Made by a program: the position numbers and the translations under genes. From positions 1 through 64,000 of the forward strand of contig BAHV02000002.1 of NCBI GenBank assembly GCA_000508965.1: a stretch of DNA of 64,000 nucleotides, given 5' to 3'. The notes under the pieces were generated by a model. The model worked only from the letters and a program-made list of their open reading frames with translations, did no database searches and was not told the DNA's origin. The stretch comes from Dielma sp000508965. Lineage in GTDB: Bacteria; Bacillota_I; Bacilli_A; Erysipelotrichales; Erysipelotrichaceae. Below, piece by piece: positions 1-7,768 of the stretch. The stretch's first letter is position 1. Each line of letters opens with the position of its first letter.

Positions 1-451
1 ATTCTATAATCTTATTTTCAAATACAATTGAGATATGATATTGAACTAAATTACTTATTATATAAAAGATTATAATCCATGAGAAGTACTTTGGAAATTG
101 AAGGATAAAATAGGCAGAGATATTATATATACTTACATCAAAACTTAATGATGCTTCTGCTAATTCCATCGCATCCGCTTTAATTAATGAAAGAAAAACT
201 AAAAACAAAATCAATAATATGATAGTAATGATGTTAAACCATTCTTCATAATAAAAACCACCCTGATACAGATCTTGAAAGGTGCCTATTTCTTTAATAA
301 TTTTTTTACTAGCACCTTCTCCATATTGTTTGATATATTCATCATATTTGTTCTTTGAATCAATCAAAATATCTTCTTTTAACTTCTTATAACGCTGATT
401 GTGAGGTAATTGTTTAAATAGCTTATTTACATAATCTTTTATTTCTTCCAC
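1..451 (-). CDS. HAAS/permease-prefix-domain membrane protein (3' end cut by window)
   Basis: The reading frame is open from a GTG at 451 to the window edge, about 150 residues. The first 60 residues (VEEIKDYVNKLFKQLP, then LKEDIL and KEIGTFQDL) look like the HAAS or permease-prefix-1 helical domain. Two hydrophobic stretches follow, so the product is a membrane protein. GTG is chosen because GGAGG lies 7 bases before it; an in-frame ATG at 472 has no ribosome binding site. Genes of this type usually follow a PadR regulator, which is not seen here. The function is unknown and the C-terminus is missing from the window. Confidence 0.65.
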   Translation of the reverse strand, partial: MEEIKDYVNKLFKQLPHNQRYKKLKEDILIDSKNKYDEYIKQYGEGASKKIIKEIGTFQDLYQGGFYYEEWFNIITIILLILFLVFLSLIKADAMELAEASLSFDVSIYNISAYFILQFPKYFSWIIIFYIISNLVQYHISIVFENKIIE

Positions 452-475
452 ATTTTTACCTCCTTTTTTCATAAA

Positions 476-511
476 TTATTTTTGATTAAAAATCTCCATA
501 ATGTAGTCCAT
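476..511 (-). CDS. possible 11-residue upstream peptide
   Basis: ATG to TAA encodes MDYIMEIFNQK. An AGGTG motif sits 6 bases before the ATG, and the frame lies between a promoter-like sequence and the HAAS gene. It may be a leader peptide or chance; only the ribosome-binding-site spacing supports it. Confidence 0.2.
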   Translation of the reverse strand: MDYIMEIFNQK

Positions 512-553
512 TGGTTTTCACCTTGCTAATAATGTAAGCCCTTTCTTTATTTT

Positions 554-581
554 AATTTAACATCTTTTTTTCATTTGTCAA
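554..581 (-). promoter_or_regulatory. sigma-A-type promoter for the HAAS gene
   Basis: TTGACA (576-581) and TAAATT (554-559) are separated by 16 bases and point toward the GTG start at 451. Confidence 0.5.
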
Positions 582-999
582 TCAATTTTGAATTTAATAT
601 TGATTTTTTTATTTATTAGAGATATAATTAAAAACCAACGATAATTCATTATTTTATAAACAAAAATTACGTGTAAATTTATTATTTTATTCAAAGGTTG
701 TCTTTTATTTTTTGCAAAATTACTTTTATTTTAAGCCATAAAGCATTTTTCGTTAATTTTAATTAACTTCTTATATTATTGAATAAAGTACATTTATTGA
801 ATTATTAATAAAACGTTGTTATTGAAACAAAATACAAATATTCTTAATTAACCATTTCTTTTATGTAATTACAGTCTCTAACAAGTACCTAGTTTCAGGT
901 AATCAAGTATGCGTTCCTTTTCTATCATATTAATTCCCATTTTCATATATAATTTATGAATATTAATTTAGCATACTTAAACCTATGTAATATCTAATC
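582..999. other. AT-rich intergenic stretch without recognisable gene
   Basis: The sequence is very AT-rich and no frame of useful length or recognisable motif is visible on either strand. No clear terminator for the SRAP gene was identified here either. Confidence 0.6.
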
Positions 1000-1542
1000 C
1001 TAATTCACCTGATTAAAAATCAACTTTTTATTATCTACATTAAAATTTAAGCGATTATTTAAAAAATTTCTTACATCATCATGCTGAATCAGAATTGGTG
1101 TCCGATCATGAATAAATTTCATTTTATCCTCAGATTCACCCGTAACGATCACAAATTCACGCTTATCGTTATAAATACCTGCCATATAAATCCAAGGTTC
1201 ATCTTCTTTTTGAATATAGATTTTATGCTTGCGGCTGCCTTCCTTGACCCATTCATAAAAACCATTGGCTAAAACGATACAGCGATTATTCAGATAAGGT
1301 TTAAATGTCCATTTGTTTTCAATACCTTCACTGCGGGCGTTGATACTTTTATATTTTGTATTAAATCCCCATTTCATTACATCTACATCCAACTTACCCT
1401 TATCTGCTGTCAGCACGACTACATTCTGAGAAGGAAATATTTCACCTTGTGCAAATTCAAATAGATCTTTATCATACAGCTTTTTCTGAATAGCTGCTGA
1501 TTGATCTGAATCATCAAAACTCATAAAAAATCTTCCGCACAT
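1000..1542 (-). CDS. SOS response-associated peptidase (SRAP, YedK/HMCES family)
   Basis: The 180-residue product begins MCGRF, so Cys2 becomes the N-terminal nucleophile after Met removal, as in YedK and HMCES, which form a thiazolidine crosslink with abasic sites in single-stranded DNA. The other family landmarks are present: Asn in SINARSEG, Glu in NGFYEW and His in FIHDRTPIL. A GTG nine bases upstream is possible, but AGGTGA at the right distance and the need for Cys2 favour the ATG at 1542. It stands alone, with no obvious LexA box seen. The length is slightly below that of E. coli YedK but includes all catalytic positions. Confidence 0.93.
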   Translation of the reverse strand: MCGRFFMSFDDSDQSAAIQKKLYDKDLFEFAQGEIFPSQNVVVLTADKGKLDVDVMKWGFNTKYKSINARSEGIENKWTFKPYLNNRCIVLANGFYEWVKEGSRKHKIYIQKEDEPWIYMAGIYNDKREFVIVTGESEDKMKFIHDRTPILIQHDDVRNFLNNRLNFNVDNKKLIFNQVN

Positions 1543-1604
1543 AATTATCACCTATTGTTAGTGTAGCACATTCTATTAGTGTTATTCTACTGATTCATTT
1601 GAAT

Positions 1605-1650
1605 AAAGAAATACGGTACTATCCATATAGAATGAATATGTACCGTATTG
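1605..1650 (-). terminator. terminator of the lipoprotein gene
   Basis: The arms AATACGGTAC and GTACCGTATT (1610-1619 and 1640-1649) form a 10-bp stem, followed on the minus strand by TCTTTATT. It lies right after the stop at 1655. Confidence 0.7.
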
Positions 1651-1654
1651 AAAA

Positions 1655-2254
1655 TTACTCTTTTAATTCATCAATGCTAATCTTCAAGCCATCTAATAGA
1701 TACGATATAAAGAAATCGTATACTTCTTTCAATGAGTCGCCATCTTCACAGCGCATTACCTCACCGCTCTCTAATAAACCAAATGTGTCATTGTCATAAT
1801 GATAGACACATGAAAAACGGGGTGCTTGATAATCTTCATCGAATGGTATGATTTCTTCTTCATAAACTGACGGATCAGTGTATACTGTTTCCTTATTAGG
1901 CATTGAAAAGAAACCACTCATATTTTTAATTCTCGTAACTGTTTGATCGATCCAGTTGATTTGATAAGATTCAACATAAGTTCCTTCATCATAATATGCA
2001 TCCGGATAAGTAAACTGACCGAATGGGCATTCAATCATGAAGCTGAATTCATTGGCTGCTAAATCAAGTGCAAGTTCTTTGTTAACTTGATCATAACGGC
2101 ATATTTTCATAAATTTATCACTCGTATTGTCAATTGTCCATACACTGTCTGAATTCACCCAGCCGGCTTCTTCAAGTTTACTTGTTAAATCCTGTTTTGC
2201 ACAGCCGGTCAATGAAACAATAAAGAGAAGTAACACGACTAGTTTCGTTTTCAT
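1655..2254 (-). CDS. putative lipoprotein, unknown function
   Basis: The 199-residue protein starts MKTKLVVLLLFIVSLTGC, a clear lipoprotein signal with lipobox LTGC. The mature part is acidic with many aromatic residues and no catalytic motif I recognise. An ATG six bases earlier (2260) is equally possible; neither has a good ribosome binding site of its own. Instead the upstream 17-codon frame (2257-2310), which does have one, ends across this start with an ATGA overlap, suggesting coupled translation. Its role cannot be told from sequence; extracytoplasmic binding or sensing is a guess only. Confidence 0.7.
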   Translation of the reverse strand: MKTKLVVLLLFIVSLTGCAKQDLTSKLEEAGWVNSDSVWTIDNTSDKFMKICRYDQVNKELALDLAANEFSFMIECPFGQFTYPDAYYDEGTYVESYQINWIDQTVTRIKNMSGFFSMPNKETVYTDPSVYEEEIIPFDEDYQAPRFSCVYHYDNDTFGLLESGEVMRCEDGDSLKEVYDFFISYLLDGLKISIDELKE

Positions 2255-2256
2255 AA

Positions 2257-2310
2257 TCATTTTATTTTAATAAATTTCAAAACCATTAATAGTTTCTTTT
2301 TCATTTTCAT
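2257..2310 (-). CDS. 17-residue leader or signal-peptide remnant
   Basis: AAGGAGA precedes ATG, and the frame encodes MKMKKKLLMVLKFIKIK, then TGA overlapping the downstream lipoprotein start (ATGA). It has the basic-hydrophobic look of a truncated signal peptide. It may be a translational-coupling leader, or the start of an older lipoprotein gene now frameshifted. Confidence 0.4.
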   Translation of the reverse strand: MKMKKKLLMVLKFIKIK

Positions 2311-2418
2311 TCTCCTTATCTTATAAGTAACGTAATAAATAAAAACCGTCTTTCATTAGTTGTTGCAATTTCCCTATTAAACTTCATTAATAAATTCACT
2401 TTAAATTATCCATGAGTA

Positions 2419-2505
2419 TTACCCTTTACTTATAGAATCAGGTGCCTGCTGAGCTGTACAGCCAAGTAATAATAATGATAATACAATTAAATTAATTTTT
2501 TTCAT
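2419..2505 (-). CDS. 28-residue lipoprotein-like peptide
   Basis: GGGGGAG lies about 5 bases before the ATG. The frame encodes a Lys-rich start, a hydrophobic core and a lipobox ending LLLLGC (Cys16), followed by only 12 more residues before TAA. This is a complete lipoprotein signal with almost no mature protein. It could be a decayed lipoprotein gene, a micro-lipoprotein, or a source of a signal-peptide-derived pheromone like those of enterococci. Only the signal architecture and ribosome binding site are seen; function is inference. Confidence 0.5.
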   Translation of the reverse strand: MKKINLIVLSLLLLGCTAQQAPDSISKG

Positions 2506-2572
2506 TCGATTCTCCCCCTTTTTATTACTATATCAATAGCTTAACATAAAAAACTTATATTTAAAATAAACC

Positions 2573-2610
2573 AAAATAAAACTGCATCATGAAGATCACA
2601 ATGCAGTCTA
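2573..2610 (-). terminator. guaB terminator
   Basis: ACTGCAT (2581-2587) pairs with ATGCAGT (2601-2607), followed on the minus strand by TTTATTTT. It directly follows the guaB stop. Confidence 0.75.
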
Positions 2611-2614
2611 TTTA

Positions 2615-4108
2615 TTATTGATTGTCTTTTAATACAACGTCATGTGCCGAGCCTTCCTGAATAGAAGTCGCAGATACAAGTGTTAATCTTGCATTTTCAT
2701 AAAAATGCTTGATCGTTGTTGATCCGCAGTTGCACATTGTTGATTTAATCTTATGTAAAGTGATGCCAACACCATCTTCCAGACTACCGGCATATGGCAC
2801 ATAAGAATCAACACCTTCCTCAAATGTTAATTCCTTCTTGCCGCCGAGGTCATAACGTGCCCAGTTTCTTGCACGGTTGCTGCCTTCACCCCAGTATTCC
2901 TTCATATAACCTTTACTTGTTTTAACCTTTGCCGTAGGTGATTCGTCAAAACGTGCAAAGTAACGACCCAGCATTACGAAGTCTGCACCCATTGCCAATG
3001 CTAATGTGATGTGATAATCATGTACGATACCGCCGTCAGAACAGATCGGTACATAAATGCCTGTTTCTTCAAAGTATTCATCACGGGCAGCCGCTACATC
3101 AAGTACCGCGCTTGCCTGGCCGCGGCCAATTCCTTTTGCTTCACGAGTGATACAAATTGAACCGCCGCCAATACCAACTTTAATGAAATCTGCACCGGCA
3201 TCAGCTAAATAACGGAAACCTTCACGATCGACAACGTTTCCGGCACCGATCTTCACTGAATCACCATATGTATCACGAACCCATTTAATCGTATCATACT
3301 GCCATTCTGAGAAGCCTTCACTAGAATCGATACATACCGCGTCAACGCCTGCTTCTACTAATGCAGGCACACGCTGTGCATAGTCACGTGAATTAATACC
3401 AGCACCTACCATATAGCGTTTTTCACTATCTAATAAAGCTCTTGAATTTTCTTTATCTTCAGCATAGTCTTTTCTGAATACCAGATACTGCAGATTGCCT
3501 TCTTTATCAATAATCGGTAAACTGTTCAGCTTATGCTCCCAGATTAAATCATTCGCAGCCTTAAGCGTCGTGCCCTCTTTGCCAACGATCAGTCTTTCAT
3601 AAGGTGTCATGAATTCAGCTACTTTTTTAGTTAATTCATCACGGGATGTGCGATAATCTCTCGCTGTAACAATGCCTAACAATTTTCCATTCGGCGTACC
3701 GTCAGCCGTAACCGCCATCGTAGAGTGACCGGTACGATTCAATAAATTCAGAACATCTTCCAGTGTGTTGTCAGGTGTTAAATTTGAATCACTGATTACA
3801 AAACCAGCTTTATATTTTTTTACCTTACGCACCATTTCAGCCTGTTCCTCAATTGTTTGAGAACCATAAATAAATGACATACCGCCATTTTTAGCCAGTG
3901 CAACTGCCATCTTATCATCAGATACTGACTGCATAATTGCGGAAATCATTGGAATATTCAATGAAATTGCCGGTTCCTCACCTTTCTTAAAGCGTACCAG
4001 CGGCGTTTTCAAATCAACATTCGCAACAATACAATCCTTTGTAGTCAAATTTGGAATCAACAAATATTCACCAAAGGTTCTTGATGGTTCCTGAATAATC
4101 TTAGCCAT
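2615..4108 (-). CDS. guaB: IMP dehydrogenase
   Basis: The 497-residue enzyme oxidises IMP to XMP with NAD, the committed step of GTP synthesis in the cytoplasm. The catalytic loop reads GIGGGSICITREAKG, with the nucleophile at Cys319. The TIM-barrel core is interrupted at about residues 105-225 by two CBS domains. The phosphate-binding glycines of IKIGAGNV and the late flap (GYMKEYWGEGSNRARN) are present. The start has GAGAGGG upstream. It has its own promoter and terminator, so it is monocistronic. No guanine riboswitch was seen in the short leader. Confidence 0.95.
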   Translation of the reverse strand: MAKIIQEPSRTFGEYLLIPNLTTKDCIVANVDLKTPLVRFKKGEEPAISLNIPMISAIMQSVSDDKMAVALAKNGGMSFIYGSQTIEEQAEMVRKVKKYKAGFVISDSNLTPDNTLEDVLNLLNRTGHSTMAVTADGTPNGKLLGIVTARDYRTSRDELTKKVAEFMTPYERLIVGKEGTTLKAANDLIWEHKLNSLPIIDKEGNLQYLVFRKDYAEDKENSRALLDSEKRYMVGAGINSRDYAQRVPALVEAGVDAVCIDSSEGFSEWQYDTIKWVRDTYGDSVKIGAGNVVDREGFRYLADAGADFIKVGIGGGSICITREAKGIGRGQASAVLDVAAARDEYFEETGIYVPICSDGGIVHDYHITLALAMGADFVMLGRYFARFDESPTAKVKTSKGYMKEYWGEGSNRARNWARYDLGGKKELTFEEGVDSYVPYAGSLEDGVGITLHKIKSTMCNCGSTTIKHFYENARLTLVSATSIQEGSAHDVVLKDNQ

Positions 4109-4161
4109 AGCATTCCCTCTCTTTCTCTCGCAAGACTTTCCTGAGTCTTAATATTTTAGTT

Positions 4162-4190
4162 AGATTACCACAAAAATCTACAAAAATCAA
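4162..4190 (-). promoter_or_regulatory. guaB promoter candidate
   Basis: TTGATT (4185-4190) and TAATCT (4162-4167) are spaced by 17 bases. A small hairpin (AAGACT...AGTCTT) lies in the leader. Confidence 0.5.
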
Positions 4191-4217
4191 TTGATTATGA
4201 AAAATTTTCATCATTAC

Positions 4218-5660
4218 TTAATCCGTCTGCTGATTGTTCTTAATAAACTTCAATATAATTTCTTCCAAATGATTGCTGTTAATCCATAAATCAGGCTGAA
4301 AGCCTTCAAATTCCTGATAATACTCAGGGTCATATTCACTCCATGAATTCCCAAAAGCAACCTTGATATTAGAGTTAGGCAGTACCAGCACATTGCCATT
4401 ATCAGACTGCAGACATCCGGCTGACGATGTACCGACAAAAATTACATTTTCTACATTATGCAAGGCATCAATCATATATTCTGCTGCAGATGCCGAATAG
4501 CCATTCATTAATACAAACAGTACCCGATCATTGGCAACGGTCTCATTATGACAATTATTCTTTTGATAAATACCCTTACCAATCGGAGTAGCATTAAAAT
4601 AATCAATGATTTCACTCATTTTCTGTGAATCATCGGCCAACAGATGATCATTGATCTCTAAGTCACCGTCATAAATCATGATGCCTGAGCTATTCAAGCC
4701 AACACGCTGACCAGTATATCTTTCAATCCATTTTAATGGCAATAAGCCATTGCCGCCATTATTATTTCTTAAGTCTAAAATTGCCGCGTCGCTCTTGCTT
4801 AAGAGTTCAGCGCTGTTAAGAAACTGATCCGCCAATTTCCTATTCTCACCATATTCAGTAAACATTTCACCAATCTGGACAATCGGAACACCTTCCAGAA
4901 CACTCTCTGTATACGCTGTTGTGTTTTTCAGATAAACATAATCAACCGAAATAGACTCCTGCTCGCCAGTATCATACGTCAATACATAAGAGGGCTGCGG
5001 ATATTGTTTCAGCAATAAACCGAAATGCCAGCATATCTGCCCTTCATCATCCAAAGACAAATAGAAATAATTCTCAGCCTCATGATCCTGATCAACCGCT
5101 GTAACCTGTCTGCCCTTTGCATCATAGATCTTATTATCCTTTTTATAAAAAGACAGCTCTTCATTTGAGAAATACTTACTGGCAGCATTGGAGCGTTTGT
5201 TGCCGATCGTAAAATGATTATCCTTTATAAAGTTAGTCGCTGTCAGCATGATCAATACAAGCTTATTTGTTTCAATCAAGCCAGTTTCATTCAAATAAGA
5301 CAGACACTCTGCCTTTGCCTGTTCAAACCGCTCATCACCGCCAAAGTGCAGATATCCGCCATAGAACTGACGCAGCATCTGAAAGTAAAACTCTATATCT
5401 TCCCGGGCAGCCTCCGTAGTTATCGCTGTCTTGGGAATTTCACCATTATAAAAATACGATAAATATTCATCGTAGCTTACATACTCGCCTCTATCGAATG
5501 TTTGGTATTGCTGAAAGTCTGCCGTAGGCTTCTTCAACCCCTCATGATCGTTGTTGAACTGTGATAAAACCATATTAAAATCATCTGACCATTGCTTTTT
5601 TTCAGTTGAGCACCCCGCAGCCATAAGGACAATCAATAACCCAATGATGAATTTCCTCAT
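4218..5660 (-). CDS. S41-family peptidase-like lipoprotein
   Basis: The 480-residue protein starts with a lipoprotein signal (lipobox MAAGC, Cys17), so it is probably anchored outside the membrane. Residues 250-460 carry an S41 fold signature: DLRNNNGG near 296-303, and NGYSASAAE at 386-394 with Ser391 at the expected nucleophile position. The Lys that follows TxGK in processing peptidases is replaced (GTSSAGCLQS), so it resembles the S41B or non-canonical branch and may be inactive or use another dyad. No PDZ domain is evident. The gene lies 109 bp downstream of guaB with no clear operon partner. The substrate is unknown. Confidence 0.75.
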   Translation of the reverse strand: MRKFIIGLLIVLMAAGCSTEKKQWSDDFNMVLSQFNNDHEGLKKPTADFQQYQTFDRGEYVSYDEYLSYFYNGEIPKTAITTEAAREDIEFYFQMLRQFYGGYLHFGGDERFEQAKAECLSYLNETGLIETNKLVLIMLTATNFIKDNHFTIGNKRSNAASKYFSNEELSFYKKDNKIYDAKGRQVTAVDQDHEAENYFYLSLDDEGQICWHFGLLLKQYPQPSYVLTYDTGEQESISVDYVYLKNTTAYTESVLEGVPIVQIGEMFTEYGENRKLADQFLNSAELLSKSDAAILDLRNNNGGNGLLPLKWIERYTGQRVGLNSSGIMIYDGDLEINDHLLADDSQKMSEIIDYFNATPIGKGIYQKNNCHNETVANDRVLFVLMNGYSASAAEYMIDALHNVENVIFVGTSSAGCLQSDNGNVLVLPNSNIKVAFGNSWSEYDPEYYQEFEGFQPDLWINSNHLEEIILKFIKNNQQTD

Positions 5661-5787
5661 ATGCCCCCCTCTGTGACTATTATTTATATAATAAACTTCA
5701 TTCCATACTTCTTCAACTAATTATCGGAAAAACAACAATTTACTACAAAAAGAAAACAATGATCCTGAGCTTTCAGACGGCCAACCG

Positions 5788-5812
5788 AAAAAAAGAGGCT
5801 TTTTCAGCCTCA
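5788..5812 (-). terminator. terminator of the perR-rubrerythrin operon
   Basis: GAGGCT (5795-5800) pairs with AGCCTC (5806-5811), followed on the minus strand by a run of seven T. Confidence 0.85.
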
Positions 5813-5820
5813 AAGTAATT

Positions 5821-6360
5821 CTAGTAGTTGTGAGCTTCTTCAGCAAATACAGCTTTAGGATTTCCGCATACTGGGCAAACGCCAGGTGCATCAGTACCTT
5901 CATGACGGTAACCGCAGATGCCACATACCCAAACAACCTTATCTTCTTTCTTGAATACTTTGTTGTTTTCAACATTAGATAATAGTGCAAGGTATCTTTC
6001 TTCATGATGTTTTTCGATCTTGCCTACAGCTTCAAATAAGAATGCTAATTTCTGGAAGCCTTCTTCTTTTGCTTCTTTTGCGAAAGTTGCATACATGTCA
6101 GTCCACTCATAGTTTTCACCAGCAGCTGCATCCTTCAGGTTTACATCTGTATCAGCAATCTTATCTTCATGTAATGCTTTAAACCATAATTTAGCATGTT
6201 CCTGTTCATTACGAGCAGTTTCTAAGAATAATTCAGCAATTTGATTAAAGCCTTGTTCTTTTGCTTTTTCAGCATAGTAAGTATACTTGTTTCTTGCTTG
6301 TGATTCACCTGCAAATGCAGCCATTAAATTTTGTTCAGTTTTTGATCCTTTTAATTCCAT
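5821..6360 (-). CDS. rubrerythrin
   Basis: The 179-residue non-heme iron peroxidase reduces hydrogen peroxide in anaerobes. The N-terminal ferritin-like domain carries the diiron ligands (FAGESQARNKY; ETARNEQEHAKLWF; KIEKHHEERY). The C-terminal rubredoxin domain has two knuckles, CGICG and CPVCG. MELKGSK is the start because AAGGAGA lies just upstream; longer frames extend into perR. It is 16 bp downstream of the Fur-family gene and shares its terminator, so the two form one peroxide-response operon. Confidence 0.93.
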   Translation of the reverse strand: MELKGSKTEQNLMAAFAGESQARNKYTYYAEKAKEQGFNQIAELFLETARNEQEHAKLWFKALHEDKIADTDVNLKDAAAGENYEWTDMYATFAKEAKEEGFQKLAFLFEAVGKIEKHHEERYLALLSNVENNKVFKKEDKVVWVCGICGYRHEGTDAPGVCPVCGNPKAVFAEEAHNY

Positions 6361-6376
6361 GATTTTGTTCTCCTTT

Positions 6377-6757
6377 TCAGTTTTTAATTTTACAGCTCTG
6401 ACATATACCCGTAAAAGTAATGTCGTGTGCTTCCGCATCAAAGCCGCAGTTATCTGCGATCTGATTCAGTTCTTCCATATATCCGATAGGCAAATCGATT
6501 AATTGATTGCACTTGCGGCAGAAGAAGTGATAATGCTTCTTGCACGTTTTATCGTATACATAGCCATAAGAAGGGTGCGCAATTTTTCGGATTTCATTCA
6601 TATCCGCCAATATATTTAAGTTACGATACACAGTCGCCAAAGAAATTGGATGGATTTCATTTAGGTCCTGATAAATTTGCTCAGCACTTACATGACCCTG
6701 GATGTTTTTCATGTAACTAAGAACAAGATCCCGCTGTTTTGAACTCTTATATTGCAT
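6377..6757 (-). CDS. perR: Fur-family peroxide-type repressor (PerR-like)
   Basis: The 126-residue regulator has an N-terminal winged helix (SLATVYRNLNIL recognition region), then the dimer and metal domain with HYHFFCRKCNQ and GICQSCK, the four-Cys zinc site of the family. Fur paralogs share this layout. The PerR call rests on the rubrerythrin gene directly downstream and on palindromes in its own promoter. It probably uses Fe or Mn bound by His and Asp residues and is inactivated by peroxide, which would derepress the operon. Ribosome binding site AGGAGTGAGG precedes the ATG. Confidence 0.85.
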   Translation of the reverse strand: MQYKSSKQRDLVLSYMKNIQGHVSAEQIYQDLNEIHPISLATVYRNLNILADMNEIRKIAHPSYGYVYDKTCKKHYHFFCRKCNQLIDLPIGYMEELNQIADNCGFDAEAHDITFTGICQSCKIKN

Positions 6758-6773
6758 TACCTCACTCCTTTCT

Positions 6774-6842
6774 TAAGAACTATTCTTAGTATAATTCTTA
6801 AAGTTAAATTTGTCAATACTTAATTAAGAATAATTCTTAATT
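6774..6842 (-). promoter_or_regulatory. perR promoter with overlapping Per-box-like palindromes
   Basis: TTGACA (6811-6816) and TATACT (6788-6793) are spaced exactly 17 bases. A perfect palindrome TTAAGAATAATTCTTAA (6824-6840) lies just upstream of the -35. A second dyad, TAAGAA-CTA-TTCTTA (6774-6788), abuts the -10, and a further half-site lies in the spacer. This is the expected layout for autorepression by the PerR-like protein. Confidence 0.8.
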
Positions 6843-6846
6843 TTAT

Positions 6847-6970
6847 GATTCATTAATGATAATGTCTTAAGTATCCACAATTGATCATGCCTCAAGTTTG
6901 TTATAACATAGAACCTCATGAATTCGCAGGCACCCTATAAGAAAGGCTGAATTAACAATAAAAGAAAAGT
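6847..6970 (+). repeat. direct repeat, copy 1 (flanks beta-glucoside cluster)
   Basis: It shares long identical blocks with 15567-15664 in the same orientation, for example ATTAATGATAAT, AGAACCTCATGAATTC and the following ACCCTAT. This copy has about 25 extra bases. It sits directly before a transposase relic and probably represents the end of a decayed mobile element. Confidence 0.7.
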
Positions 6971-7029
6971 AAAAACAGGATGTTAGCAAAGCTTTCGGTA
7001 AGGGAAAAGTCAACAAGAAATATTCTTAA

Positions 7030-7161
7030 ATCAAGCTCAATGTTTCCAGAAAAACCGTGGACCGCTTACGTCTCAGCTATCATTCTCATGGCAAGATTGC
7101 CTTTGTTCATGGTAATCAAAATTCCGGTCACTATGAAACCGGAACACTTGAAAGTAAATAA
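7030..7161 (+). pseudogene. transposase N-terminal fragment (decayed)
   Basis: A 43-codon open stretch contains NVSRKTVDRLRLSYHSHGK and then IAFVHGNQNSG, the helix-turn-helix and FxHGN pattern found at the start of ISNCY-like transposases. It is bounded by stop codons and has no start or catalytic domain, so it is a relic. The exact IS family is uncertain. Confidence 0.5.
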
Positions 7162-7236
7162 TTTTTGTGTTTTCACATCGGCCATTAATTTTTAATGTCT
7201 GCGATCAAGTGATTTTACTTGAAGGGGGTGAATGTA

Positions 7237-7768
7237 ATGAAACATAAAATTGATGCCGGTTCAATTGCCTTATTAAATAAAGATCCATATTGCATGAGTG
7301 AAAAAGAGCGCGGTCATAGTTTGAAGCAATCGCACAATTATTTCTAACTCGGAAGCAAAAGGCAAGTAAATTGTTATCTTAAATGATCCTGAAAGTAATG
7401 AGCAGCTAAGAAAAATCTATAAGCTGGTACAGATGGATGAAATTATTGAAAAGCTGCCAAGGATTATGATACAATGCTCGCATCTGTCAGCAATGCACTT
7501 CCAATGGTCAGATGCAGCTGTTTGCTTTAGCATGTGCCCTGATTCATGAGCCGCCGAAACTTTTTTACATAAAATGACATCGGGACTGGATAGTGAAAGT
7601 GAGAATCGAGTAGTTGAGGTTATCAGAAAGTCAAGTCATGACTGCACGATATTCACCATTTCTCACCGATATTCAGAAGCTTTGAATCCGGCAATGGTTT
7701 TAAAACTTCAGGCAGGGAAACTTGCTCCCGCAGAAACGATAATAAAAAAGGAGGGTTCTTATGATTTA
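7237..7768 (+). pseudogene. ABC-transporter ATPase domain, decayed
   Basis: Fragments of an exporter-type ATP-binding domain can be read in order across several frames with stops: GSIALLNKDPYCMSEKE, NDPESNEQLRKIYKLVQMDE, GQMQLFALACALIHEP, TSGLDSESENRVVEV and TIFTISHR. The Walker A region is lost and the signature and Walker B region is frameshifted. Its tail overlaps the start of the alpha/beta hydrolase. A first 33-codon frame does start with ATG after a good AGGGGGTGA, but it ends early. Confidence 0.75.
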
